Of a stretch of DNA of 64,000 nt, positions 23,740 to 35,844 are shown in pieces (the first letter of the stretch is position 1; every line of letters begins with the position of its first letter). Source of the stretch: Datura wrightii (Eukaryota; Streptophyta; Magnoliopsida; Solanales; Solanaceae). The translations under genes were made by a program, and so were the position numbers. Below the pieces are notes generated by a model, which worked only from the letters and a program-made list of their open reading frames with translations, had not been told where the DNA came from and did no database searches. Where the stretch lies: contig JASDFA010000006.1 in the NCBI GenBank assembly GCA_035772735.1, forward strand, positions 28,871,501 through 28,935,500, in the 5' to 3' direction.

Positions 23740-24484
23740 ATAATTGTTAGAATGTAAAATTTATAAATGTATACATCAAACAGATGTATGGTAAATATTA
23801 TAATATATTAGTTACTCAATATTTTTCATTCGTATAAAATATATAAACATATAAATTTGATTAATTAAAATTTATGAATGTATCTGAAAGTTTTCTTGAA
23901 CGAAACGTTAATGTTGGGATCTATTTTGTCTTATCAGTTAATGCGGTATAATATAAAAAACTGCTTATGCAATTTTGTGTGCAACTACTTCTTTTTTTAA
24001 CAAAAAAAATTACAGTTATATATATACAGTGATTAAATTCCTAAATTTATGCCTATAAAAAAGTCACAATATTGTTTTTAAATATTGAGGCGCCGTTTAG
24101 TGATTTTTGGCTATAAATTGCCAATATTGAGAGGTTAAGATTTTGCTAATATTTTTTAGGTTATAAAAATATCAATTTTATCTTAAACTTATACTTTTGT
24201 GTCAATCCTCCCGTTTAGAAATATCAAATTTAGACGTTGTGTCAATATAACAATATCTTTTCCATCTTTTAAAATAAATATTGTATTTGTTTTGACGCTA
24301 ATTACTATTTTTTAAAATTTTTTATTTTTTAATTCATCAATGCAAATACAAATTAGTGTGTGTGTCTCTCTCCATATATATATATATAATATTTCCTAGG
24401 TTGAAGGACATATTCATTGCTTTGCTGCTAACCGGTTTTTGTTATAGTATTAATTGTGATTTATTTTTGCAGCATATGTACACA
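23740..24484. other. AT-rich spacer
   Basis: No gene, no RNA gene and no clear element ends. Only short AT runs such as 24376-24390 are apparent. Confidence 0.45.
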
Positions 24485-24900
24485 GAGTTAATATCTCAAA
24501 AGGACATTCAAATATGATAATTTATATTGTATAGTGATTGAATTTTAATTTGTATTAATAAAATCACTTAATATATAATTTTTTTCTCAAAAAATCACTC
24601 AATTAAATATATCATAAAAGAAAATCTTATATGACAAAATAATTTAATTTTTTATGCCATGTAAATATGGATCTCATAAATAAATTTTAAAAAAAATTAA
24701 AAATATTTCTTATACTCAATCCACCCACTCACATATCAAATTGGATTTCATCTAAAACCTTTTCATGAATATCGTATATGTTTATTATTAAAAGATAAGA
24801 CAGTGGGATCTTCGATGAAATTGGCTCGTAAAAATATCTAAAAGATATCAATGATACTAACACAAGTAATTCTTATATTTGGGGCCTGATTTAGAATGAT

Positions 24901-24935
<35 letters not shown>

Positions 24936-25630
24936 GTTTCTTTAGTCCTTTATATTTATTAAAATTGAGTATTGCATATATACGGTGTGATCTTTGATGG
25001 AATTGACTCATAAAGGATATGTGAGATATTTAAATTGAGTAAGCCATCTGAACGAACTTTTGCATATTCATTTCACCTAATTTACACAAGAAATATTTGA
25101 ATACTTCTTTCGACCCTTAATTATAAAAATAGTAAATGAGTAAACATTGATATTTTATTTGAGTTTCTAGAAATAATTATCGTTATTGAATCCATATAGT
25201 TAATGATTTTTCATATGGTATAATTTAGACAGAAGTATTGGAGAAAAACCTTATTTCAACTTATTTTTTCAGTTTAAATAACATACATGTATACTTTTTA
25301 CAAGCTAATTAATTTTATCAAAGACATATAATTACTACTTTGTCATAGATATAATATAAACAAAAAAAATACCTAGTTTGAATAATTTTAGATGAAACTC
25401 ATTTTGATGTGTGGATGTGGGTGAATTGGGTAAAAGAAATGAGATTTCAAAAAAAAAAAAAATTATGCAGGGGTTCCATATTTACATTGCATAAAAAATT
25501 AAATACTTTTATCATGTAAAATTTTCTTTTATGATATATTTAGTTGAGTGATTTTATTGATATAAACCAAAGTTCGGTGACTTTTCAACATAAATTTTCA
25601 TAATTGAGTGATATTTTGAAATATTAACTC
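24485..25630. mobile_element. Foldback-type element with arms of about 250 bp
   Basis: The left arm (24485 to about 24770) starts GAGTTAATATCTCAAAA. The right arm ends with its near-complement TTTTGAAATATTAACTC at 25630. Arms also pair through ATATATCATAAAAGAAAAT and CCCACTCACATATCAAATT. Flanks TATGTACACA (24475-24484) and TATGTATATA (25631-25640) agree at 8 of 10 positions, a possible old 9-10 bp duplication. The centre contains a TA microsatellite (24905-24931). No transposase is present. Confidence 0.7.
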
Positions 25631-25799
25631 TATGTATATAATAATAGGGACTTTTACACTGTATAGTCCGTCATCAAAATAATTGTGGATGAAGCGTATA
25701 AATATTTTTGAGGTTGTTATTTTATTTGTACCTAAAGTTAAATTTTTTTTACAAGTTTACGCACTTCGGGAATAAATTTAGTCATATGCGACTGAAGTT

Positions 25800-26240
25800 G
25801 CAAATATTCGGGTCTAAAATTTGGCAAGTTTCAAACCTTTTTACCTGAAATATGGCCTTGTGATTTGTGAAAACTAAACATTAGATATTTTTTCATGAAG
25901 TTTGGTATGACTTGCCAAAATCGGATATTTTTTTACTGAAAGTTGGACTTAACAGAGCCAAGCTTCAGATATTTTTTTTGCTAACATTGTGGCTTGCAAA
26001 AGACTTTAAATATAAAATGGATGGTCAAGATAGCTTCAGACATTTTATACTTAGAGTTGTGACATTGGCAACTTTACTTTGAAACTTTTTTTAACTGAAG
26101 TTATGATTTTGGTGAGGTCAAATTTCAGATATTTTTGCATGAGTAAGGGCATATATATGATTAAATTTTTGACATTTTTGTGTGAGATAAGGTCATATAT
26201 TTGGCTAAATTTCAGATATTATTTTGCCATAAAGTTCACA
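25800..26240. repeat. Degenerate tandem repeat of about 60-80 bp units
   Basis: The words TTCAGATATTTTTT, CTGAAGTT and GGCTTGCAAAA/GGCAAG recur in the same order several times (near 25800, 25880, 25960, 26035 and 26100). Strongly diverged. Confidence 0.45.
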
Positions 26241-27126
26241 TGAACAAATTTTTGTTCAGAATCAGTAACTTGTTTTTTGAATTTTAACAATTAAATACAC
26301 AATTCGACATCCAAATTTGCCTCAAATTAATAAGCTCAAATATAAAACATAAATTCCATACATCATAAAGAACAAAATCATCAATTTATTAAAATAACAA
26401 CCAATCTAATAGACTCATTTTACAACAATCGTAATTTTTCATTATTTTGAAGTTTTTCCAACCATCATAAATTTAATGTTTCATGTAAAGCAAAATAAAA
26501 CCGGTTCAAATCTTGGATCAATTGATAAACAATATTTGGTAATCTCAAATAAGAGAAGCACAAGGAGAAAATGAAAAGCGGGGCAGCTTCTTGTCTAAAA
26601 GTTTATTAATACTGGATACAAATTAAATAATTTAAGAAAAATAAGTACAGGTTAAATGGCAGTTCACACGATGTATGTGAAGTTTTTATAATAATAGCCA
26701 AAAAAAATAAAATCTACATTAATTATAATATACAAAAATATTCATATTATATATATAATTAATATTATTAAATAAAAGTTATAATTATTTTTATTGAACG
26801 ACCAAATATATTAAAAGTCCTATAATATACCAGTATATGCTTAGTTGCCACTCAGTACTGGCATTTCACATTGTTAAAGAGAAGGAAATGCAATCACGAA
26901 TTAAGTTTCCCAATGCAAGTTAGTAAACAGAAGTTCCATTTTTCTGTCATGTTTGCATTAGGCTTATAGGCATAACTTTGAAATTTTTGGTTTATTTTTA
27001 TTATTTCAAATTTAAAATAAGTGTGTAAAAGTATTTGATGTTTTATCTTACTTAAACACCACAAAAATGCTTAAAAAGTTATTTAAACTTACAAATACCT
27101 AAACGAAATCAATCCAAACAAGCCCT
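26241..27126. other. AT-rich spacer upstream of the MLO promoter region
   Basis: No coding potential. The end AATCCAAACAAGCCC near 27111-27125 resembles the terminus of a hAT-type MITE, but I could not identify the partner end with confidence. Confidence 0.35.
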
Positions 27127-27763
27127 GTACTGTGTTCTTCCCTAAATATTTAGATTTTCTTAATATTCTTATTGTAATTAAAGAGGCTAGAAGAATTCCC
27201 AGCTTCCTTTATGTTATTCATTAGGCATTTCTAAATCGAGATTAAAGTGCATTATCAACTTTATTGTCCACTCGGTTGTCCTGTTAGAGATATAATGATT
27301 ATGTTGTTGTTGTAGTATGGCTCTGATAAATTAGCTCATGTACTCTTTTCTCAATTTTCATGATGTCCACGTGTATGTATTTTTTTTTTTTTCTGTGACA
27401 CTTTGTATTATTATGGCTTAATAATAATAATATAACTAAATCCCTACTAATACTCTCGTTAACATGTATAGGAGAGGGGCAATTATGTTAAAAACTATGT
27501 CCAATTCCAACTACCCATACAAGATTCCCCACATTTGTCTCCTTCCTTAATATCACCCGGTTCAGTTCTGTTATTTTTCCCCCCCCCCTCACTGAACCGG
27601 TCCATGTTACTAGGCTCAACAAATGTAACTGGAATTCTTGGCTCCCATTAACAAACTTCCATATTTATTTATTTTTTTCTCTGAAAATTTTAAAGCTCTT
27701 TCCCATGAGATCTATTAACAAAGTGGTGTAAATAGGGGATATTTTATATAAGAAGAAGAAGAA
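27127..27763 (+). promoter_or_regulatory. MLO upstream region, with a perfect 10-bp inverted repeat
   Basis: This is the non-coding stretch before the MLO ATG. The clearest structure is CCGGTTCAGT at 27557-27566 and its exact complement ACTGAACCGG at 27591-27600, separated by 24 nt that include a C-run. A TATA-like ATTTTATATAAG lies only about 12 bp before the ATG, too close to be the core promoter of the annotated start. No transcription start can be placed from sequence alone. Confidence 0.35.
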
Positions 27764-30700
27764 ATGGCTGGAGGCCATGCAGGTATAAGGGAGTTGGATC
27801 AAACACCCACATGGGCAGTTGCTTTGGTCTGTGCAGTTATTGTTCTTATTTCCATTTTATTGGAAAAGGTTCTTCATGCAGTTGGAGAGGTAATTTATAC
27901 ATTCCCTTTCATGTTTTGGTCAAATAGAATTCTGATGAAAAATATGGGAAAAATGCATTGAGAAAAGTAGAAGATGTTGTTGCAAGGGTCAAGGCAACAA
28001 TTCCGATTTGGACGTGTTCAAATCACATCATTAATTCCCTTCTCCTTTATTTTCACCTTTGGTCAGAAAATGATAAATTATGTATATGTAGTAGATGGAT
28101 GAAAATGAATGGGTTACATCCTTTTGTTGTTTCTGGATACAGACATTTGAGAGAAGACGAAAAAGCGCATTGGTGGAAGCGTTGGAAAAGATTAAGGGTG
28201 GTAAGGGCTTCGTAATAATTACTAAATTAAATTCGGGGTTTAGTTAAAATCACTGATTCCCTTCCCTCACAATTAACTTTTGACTTTTGTTGTAGAGCTT
28301 ATGGTTCTGGGTTTTATATCGTTGCTTTTGACGTTCGGACAAAACTACATAGCCCAGATATGCATACCTGATAGGGTTGCAGACACAATGTTGCCATGCC
28401 CTCTCCAGCAATCACTTGTGCATGGAGGAGGACATCATGCACCTGGACAGGGTCATCATCATCAAGAAGATACTGGAGAACATCGTCGAAGGCTTCTATC
28501 CGATCATTTTCGGATATTAGCAGCTGATAGTCCTGCCGGAACCTGCCACCCGGTCAGTACATTTTTTTTTTCTTTTTCGGATTAAAACACTGAGCGAACA
28601 TAGACAATGAGGATTCATGGCTTGAGATCGCCAGAGTAGTTGTTGTCTATATACATTAGTATTTATTTTAACCTGTTGTAGCTGGTAAGTTTGTTACCTG
28701 TATTGTGTATCCTGTGTGACAAGCCTTGCTTAGTTGGCGTTAGAACCCCTTTATCTGCTTCTGTAAATCATGAGTTACTTGTTACCATATTTATTTTAAT
28801 TCTGAAGTGTACCGGCTTAACACTGATTAGGTTTTAGACTTATATTTGGAACTCATTGTTCTTTTTACTTAGATTGCTTGAATAAATGTTCCTCGAAAAT
28901 TTACAGGCTAACAGTAACCACATTGACAGGGACATGTTCCACTTATATCCATCCATGGTTTGCATCAGCTGCACATTTTCATTTTCTTTTTAGCCGTCTT
29001 CCACGTTGTTTACAGTGCCATAACTATGTTGCTCGGAAGATTAAAGGTTAGATTTTTCTCCGCATTTTCAGTGTGACAAGCACAGAAGTTTTACCTATCT
29101 AAAAATTGTTGCTCACTATGGCTGAAACTTTCTTTGAGGATCAAGATTGATTTCCCCTACCTTGGAATGTCTATTCCACTTTTTTTCTTCTATTAAATAC
29201 TTGAGCATTATTTAGAGACTAAAAGTGATCATTTTGTTTCTTATATGCAGATTCGAGAGTGGAAGGAATGGGAACAGCAAGTTGAGAATGATTATGAAGC
29301 ATCCAATGGTATGGTGTGAAAATCCTCACGATTTTAATTCTTTTTGCTTCGTCTATGGCGTAGTTTTAGGCAGTTAATGAGGCAAGATATTGTCAGGAAA
29401 AACTAATCTTGAAATACTAGGGGCATGTTTGGTGTTATTCATGTCACTTTTAGGATGTCTATGTGATTAGGTACATGAATGTTATGTTATTTGAGTGTGT
29501 GAATTTTGTGTTTTCAATGTAAATAAAGTTCAAAATTTGTGTATGTATGTGAAAGTGATTCGAATAATTTAGTTGGGAAGACTCTATTGGCACCTATAAA
29601 CCTATAAATACTCCTTTGTACTTGTCATTTGGCAATCAAGGGAGTCGCAGAGAATTCTCTCACTAAAAATATTATCCTCTAGCAGTTCTCTTCCTGTAAC
29701 AAAATAGTATAGAGCCAAAAGTCCTTGGAATTGAAACAAGAGTGCTGAAAGAAATAGAGAGATGGACCACTTGGTTTCTAATTTCGAGGTGCCACAAAGA
29801 AAATTATGAAATATTTTTGTCTTCACATAACGGCAATACTTGGCTGTGTGGGAAATAATGGAACAAGGGTTAGAGAAACCCGATACCAGAAGGATATTTT
29901 AGCAAAGAGAAGGAAAAGGAATCAACGAGCTTCAGTCTCATCTATGTATTGATGGATGATGCATGTTTGAGAAGGTGGCCACTGCAACCACCTCAAAGGA
30001 AGCTTGGGAGGTTTTGCAGATCTCCAATGAATAGACAAGGTCAAGAAGTAAATGAGAGAATTCAAATGAATTTTGGATTATTGTCAAAGGGTGAAGGCCT
30101 TGTGGTAAGTTGAAGAGATATGGTTCAGATAAAGTAAAAGACGCTCATGAAGATCCTTCGTTCCTTGACAAGAGCAACTTGGAAGGATGAATATGTTGAA
30201 AAGATCCATAGAATATGTGGACGGGGAAGAGAAAGACGCAATTGTAACAAATCCAACAATGAATAGAAAAGCCCAATTATCATTAAACGGGAAGAGGAAG
30301 AAGTGGTGGTTACTAGCAAGAAGCAAATGAATATAGGTGATAAATATCAATATGAGTGCTGTAATTTTCAAAAATTTGACCATCACTCCTGAGAGTGTCA
30401 TAGTAATATTATTCTGTGGTATTCTGATAGTAGCATCAAGCAAGAATTTGAAAATTCAACTTTAGAAGTTTTCAAGTTGAAGGCTACATAGAAATATGCA
30501 GATAAATCTGATGTATGATTTTCTTGATATGGAGAAGCTTGCAGCACTTGCCAATGCAATGACCGGGATTAGCATTGTCGGATGAGCTCCCAATAGTGGA
30601 GCCAAGTTTATAGAGATATGTGAACTGGAGGAGCTATTCATTGGCAAAAACGGAGGCAGAGAAATTAAAGGAAGATCTGCAAGTAACTGAGTGCAAGGGT

Positions 30701-33700
30701 GAGTTAAAAATATTTAAGAAGAAACAAATGATTGCCCCCGTCTACTTTACTTTAAGAACATTTGCAACACCAAGGAGTAATGTTAGTGAGAGGGAAGTGA
30801 AGTAGACTCAAGATGAAATTGTGGATATATTTTTATATAACCCGTCAAGTTAGAAGATTTTTGAAAATTGAGATCAAGGTCTTGTAGTTGAAAAGAAACC
30901 TCAAGATTAAGGGGAGAGTTAGGAAAATTTGATCTCAGAATTCTACAACTATAAGGTGCATATTTGCCTATTTGGTGCTATCCATGTGACTCTTAGGCTC
31001 TTGTCTTATGATGTGGTGAAGTTCATATAGCGTGTGTCTGTCTGTGAAAGTCAGTTGCAAAAGTGAGCTTAAAAGACTCTGTTTTTAAAAAGAAAAGTTT
31101 AAAAGACTTCATTGGCACCTACAAATACCCCCTTCATACTTGTCACTTGAAAATTAAGTGACATAAAGTATTATCCGAAACTGTGGTTTTTCGTTGAATT
31201 ATTTACTTACTTAAAACTATTGTAAGTGTCTTGCTTAAGAAATATGTATACACATATAAGTGATTCACCAATATAGAACTATTGGCAGCATCTTGCTTGG
31301 GAAATATATAGTTATGCACTAAATGAAGGGAATGACTTGTAACTTTTTAGAGTGTAAATATTTCCGGATCAATCTTTATATTCCTTCTGTAACATTTGCT
31401 CCAACCAACATGCAAACATGTACGTCAGTTTTTGCTGATCATTATTCCCCCATGCCCATTGCTATCCTCTACTGTTGTTAAATTTTGGGAAGTCCAATCA
31501 TTCAGGCGAAAGTGACGTAAGAACTTTTCCCCGTTTGTAGGATATCTTTTATATTTCACATTAAACCAAGAGGATTTAATCTGTATTTCTTTACTTTCTT
31601 TTATGACCTTTCTATGCAGATCCCTCAAGATTCAGGCTTACCAAAGAGACATCTTTCGTTAGGGATAATACCAGTTTTGGGACCACCCCAATCCTTTTCT
31701 ACAGTGTAAGAAAAACTAAAGCACCTGCCTTCTGCTTATTTTTCAATATTTGGGATGGATGAATGAATGAATGGAGGCTTTGTTAGGTTTGCCTGTGATA
31801 CTAAAAGCCTGTTTTTTTTCATTTAAAGCTTTAAAGATTTCGTTCTATAACGAATTTGATTTTCCTAGTGTGATTCTCTCAATAAAAATAAAAATGTTTG
31901 TCTGTATGGTTTCCACGTTCTTCTAGGCATCCTCGCCATAAGCATGGGAATCACATTTGTATACAACATATCCAGCGTAATCCCACAAAGTGAAATGTTG
32001 TATTACAACCATTGCACAAACTATTGTTTCCTCTTTTCTAACTGGTTTCCCAAAATTTCCAGGTGTGCTTTTTTCGGCAATTTTTCAGGTCAGTTAGGAA
32101 AGCTGACTACTTGACCATGCGCCATGGTTTCATTTCGGTGAGGTTCACAAATTGAAGGCTCCTTACTGTGTGCCAATCAAAATTATGTCTCTTGCAGGTC
32201 AGAAAAAGATAGTTCTTTTGCTTATTGTTTTCCTCTTGTTGCAGGTCCATTTAGCACCTGGAAGTAAGTTTAATTTTCAAAAGTACATAAAAAGATCCCT
32301 GGAAGATGATTTCAAGGTTATTGTGGGTATCAAGTACGTGTCCTCCCACTTGAATTGAAACAAACTTAAGTCTTTCTCAGGTTTTGATCATATGCTACAT
32401 CTAGAGGTATCTAATTATTTATCTTTGTTATACCTTGCAGTTCATTGCTGTGGTTTTCTGCAGTTGTTTATCTTCTGTTGAATGTCCACGGTAATGTTAA
32501 CGACCTTGATTGTTTCTTTTAAGACATATTATCTCTTGAAAGCAATTCAAAGCAGAAGAATTAGCTCTAACTACCAATACAAATACTGTCCTTTCAGGAT
32601 GGCAAGCTATGTTTTGGCTGTCCATACTGCCTCTAGTGGTGAGATATTCTTGTCATTATTTCTTTTACTTGTTTCGCATTTCTTTCAATTTCTTTATTGA
32701 AGAAAGAACTAACCGCTGGATTGGTTAAAGATAATCTTAGCAGTTGGCACAAAGCTTCAAGCAATTATAGCTCAGATGGCTCTTGAAATTCAAGAAAGAC
32801 ATGCTGTAGTCCAAGGCATACCTCTTGTTCAAGTTTCAGATAGACATTTTTGGTTTGAAAAGCCGACTCTAATTCTTCATCTTATCCATCTTACCCTCTT
32901 TCAGGTACTCAGTGCCATCTATTTCTTGCTTTCTCAGCCTGCGAGGCTCCGACCTTGATACTGAATAGTTACACGCCTGGCGTATGTGCATCTTAGAAAA
33001 ATAATAATGGTTTACATAACATTCGAAGTAAAACAAGTGAGAGCAATTCCAATTAAAATAAAGAGAGAGGTTAAGGGTATGTTTGGTACGAAGGAAAATG
33101 TTTTACGCGAAAAGAAGTGGTTTTTTTTCTTATTTTCTGGTGGTTGGTAAGTAAGCAAAATATATTATCCCAAAAACATTTGTATATAATCCATGTAAAC
33201 ATTATGGGGGTGGGGTGGGGGAGTAGTAAGGATAGGGGCTATAGGGATGGGGATGGGGGTGGGATGTGTTGGAAGGTGGGGAGGATACAATCAATATGGA
33301 ATGCCACTATGGAACTTGTTTTCCCTACTTCCACCGGAAAAATTATTTTACTTATTTTTAAGGAACTTATTTTTCCAAGGAAAATGTTTTCAAAAAATTT
33401 TAACCAACCAAACATGGGAAAATTGGATTTCCTCCATACCAGACACACCCTAAGAGGCTAAAAAACTGAGTATGGATGTAGTGCAGAGACCAATTTCCCT
33501 GAACTGTTGAAGTTAGTTGGGAAACTTTAGAGCAGTTTTAGACTTCATCCTTTTTGCAAGACCAAGTTTTTCCAAGGGATTTAGGTTCTGTAAGTGTACA
33601 GATAATACAGAGCTTAATCTTTTCTGTTAAACATTTTCAAGATGTTCAAAAGATTGGTTTATTAATCAATTAAGCTTAGTCTTGATGATCTCCCATGTGG

Positions 33701-34839
33701 GAAATGCTATTGTCTGATATCATGCTTTCACTTTTGAACTTGGAAGCAAATATTGAGCTTAATCGTTTCGTGTTGCAGAATGCTTTCGAGATCACTTATT
33801 TCTTTTGGATATCAGTAAGGAAATTTTCTCAATTTTCTTTTCAATTCCTTCATTTCTACTACTTGGTTTAACATGATGACGTACCATGTTCTGCAGTATG
33901 AATTCGGGCTCCATTCCTGCTTTCATGATAGTTTTTACCTCGCCGTATTGAGAGTTGCTATCGGGTAATAAAAAAGTTCTTATCTTCAGTGTGTTAAGTT
34001 TTTTCAATGCTTTCTGAAGTGTCAAAATTATGTTAGATCCCATTATTTAGAATTCCATAACCATGCTCTCAATTTATCTGATGAAAGAGATGCTATGTCA
34101 GGTTAGGTGTTCAGATTTTGTGCAGCTACATTACACTTCCACTCTATGCACTAGTTACCCAGGTAACTCTTCTTCATGTTTTCTTTTTGCCTTATATTTC
34201 AGATTCATTATGATTAATTGGTGATAGCTTAGAAATGACAACTTTTTGACCAATGTAATAGTAAAATCACCTTGATGGGAAGGCTATGTCTTTATACTGG
34301 GAAAATTTTGATGAAATTAATGTCATAGTAAGTAAAGTTGACAAAAGTAGTTTCATGACTTCACAGCTACTACTGGATAACTCTGTTACCATACATGAAC
34401 AAAATTAACCCGTGATTTGACGTTCATGGAGGCTAAGAGTTTGGACTACAACAATGTGCAAGAAGTTACTCTTTCATTGCAGAATTACTCCACAAACATG
34501 TTTAACTGATTCGTCTTTCACTCTTATTGGATATTCCAGATGGGATCAACCATGAAGAGATCTATATTTGATGATCAAACTTCCAAGGCACTGATGAATT
34601 GGCATAAGAATGCAAAAAGGAAGAAACCAATAAAGCCTGGACAACTTGAAACACGAAAATTAGGGAGTCCAGGGAACTCCCCTGAAACTTCCCCTAAAAA
34701 AGGAGGACACGGATCAAGAATGGAAATTTCTAACATAGAGGCATTGCACTCTAGTCAGACCGCCAACATTGTTGCTAGCGTGGACATTCCAGAGGAAGCA
34801 CCTCGGTCTAAGAACCCTGACCTACTTACAGGTCCTTGA
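27764..34839 (+). CDS. MLO: MLO-like protein, clade III type (15 exons, 531 aa)
   Basis: This is a complete spliced gene. Exons: 27764-27889, 28143-28200, 28296-28552, 28930-29046, 29251-29308, 31620-31705, 32063-32137, 32245-32333, 32441-32490, 32598-32638, 32731-32904, 33779-33814, 33897-33964, 34102-34162 and 34540-34839. All introns are GT-AG, phases match, and the sum is 1,596 nt including TGA. Hydrophobic segments lie near residues 17-37, 62-80, 158-180, 288-304, 307-330, 364-387 and 404-431, the seven-pass MLO layout. Family blocks include ELMVLGFISLLL, HIFIFFLAVFHV, DYLTMRHGFIS, KYIKRSLEDDFK and CSYITLPLYALVTQ. The C-terminal calmodulin-binding helix is about residues 438-461 with W453. 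The start MAGG plus ELDQTPTWAV, and the tail MGSTMKRSIFDDQTSKAL, match the AtMLO5/7/8/9/10 group as I remember it. MLO proteins are plasma-membrane proteins reported to conduct calcium, and clade III acts in pollen tube and synergid signalling. One oddity is FFWI-S at residue 389, where relatives have W. Introns 5 and 11 hold transposons. Confidence 0.93.
29391..31394 (+). mobile_element. Old Ty1/Copia element inside MLO intron 5, pol deleted
   Basis: Two diverged LTRs can be aligned by eye. LTR1 (29391-29701) and LTR2 (about 30917-31394) both begin near TGTYAGGAAAA, share the block TTGGCACCTA-AAATAC-ACTTGTCA, and end TGTAACA. Just inside LTR1 is a degraded initiator-Met primer site (ATAGTATAGAGCC, about 29705). 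A purine run AAGGGGAGAG precedes LTR2. The interior is only about 1.2 kb: a gag relic and no reverse transcriptase. I found no target-site duplication. The element lies entirely between MLO exons 5 and 6, in the same orientation as the gene. Confidence 0.75.
29770..30480 (+). pseudogene. Copia Gag (UBN2-type) relic
   Basis: Translation of the interior of the intron-5 Copia element gives broken Gag blocks such as VSNFEVPQ, VWEIMEQG and FEKVATATTSKEAWEVLQ, followed by a stretch around SIEYVDGEEKDAIV. These are characteristic of Ty1/Copia Gag. Stops and frameshifts occur throughout, so it cannot make protein. No CCHC knuckle, protease or integrase follows. Confidence 0.65.
33074..33452. mobile_element. 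hAT-like MITE in MLO intron 11
   Basis: The left end AGGGTATGTTTGGTA is matched at 13 of 15 positions by the reverse complement of the right end (AGGGTGTGTCTGGTA). Flanks are AGAGGTTA (33066-33073) and AGAGGCTA (33453-33460), an 8-bp duplication with one mismatch, as expected for hAT elements. The interior is non-coding and contains a G-rich tract near 33205-33290. The short ORFs in it are incidental. Confidence 0.7.
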
Positions 34840-35844
34840 TTGAGACAAAAATGAGCATACATAACTCATGTCACAGAGAAAGGACAAAGAACAAAAGGGA
34901 ACATATATTGATGTTGAAATGCTATAACTTAGGCTGGAGATTGGCTGTCACCCAGTTTTCCTGCACAGTGTTGCAGAAAAACTAGCTCTTTGTTCCAAAT
35001 TTCAGTTTGATGCTCAATTTTGTAAACCCCATTTGTACTATTATTACTAAAAGAGAAGTGAATGTATGCTTGTGTACTGAAGGCTATAAAAACCATGTTA
35101 CCCTTGAAAGTGCCTAGTTATACACATTTTGAGTATTAAATCTAATGTCCTTTCAATTTTACCAGCATTAAGGTCTACATACCTTACTCCACCAACTGCA
35201 AATGGATCAAATTGATCTACAACTCTTTCTCTCCACCATAAAACTAGGTCCATGCTTAGGGAGCTAAATAGTTAAATCATTGGTGATGTCATTGATTTTC
35301 TGTTACAATAAATTGATGAAACAATGGGCCGTCCAATGGCTGCTTCCTGTTCTAAGTAAGATGAGCTTTTTGGATTTGGAAACAGAGCAGAACCAACTTT
35401 GTTGATAACTGCCACCAAGAAAAGACCTCATAATAGTGTCAATGTTGGCACCCATCAATGCACCATTTTGAAAAGGCTCATATCATCCGGGATGGGAGAT
35501 TCCAGTAATCAAAATTTCGTAACTGAAATTCCACTATATACCATCAATAAGTCGGGTTTGGATCATACAGGGTGTTCCGCTCTACTTTGACTGATGCAGA
35601 TAGCAGCACACATGCCAATTTCTTTGTTTAACATTAGAAGGAAGATATATGACCGCAACAAGAAGATGGCTGTTTCATTTTGATCGTAAACGAGCCAAAA
35701 GGGCACTCCAAAATGTAGAAGAGCGTCATTTGCCACTCTCAAAATATTTTACACATATTAACCAACCAGAAAGGTCTATAAGAAAACTAGCAAGGATAAC
35801 ATTCTCGAAAGTACATCTTGAGAGAATATAGGTAAGGTAAAAGT
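34840..35844. other. Spacer between the convergent MLO and EMG1 genes
   Basis: About 1 kb between the two stop codons. It should hold both 3' UTRs and polyadenylation signals, but I cannot place the cleavage sites. The short ORFs at 35399-35590 and 35649-35831 have no recognisable domain and no splice-consistent continuation. No repeat structure was evident. Confidence 0.5.

Noticed and set aside
33117..33461. ORF of 114 codons in MLO intron 11
   Set aside because: It lies entirely within the MITE and its inverted ends; not a gene.
35399..35831. Two short ORFs in the MLO-EMG1 spacer
   Set aside because: No domain and no splice continuity with either gene; probably UTR or spacer.
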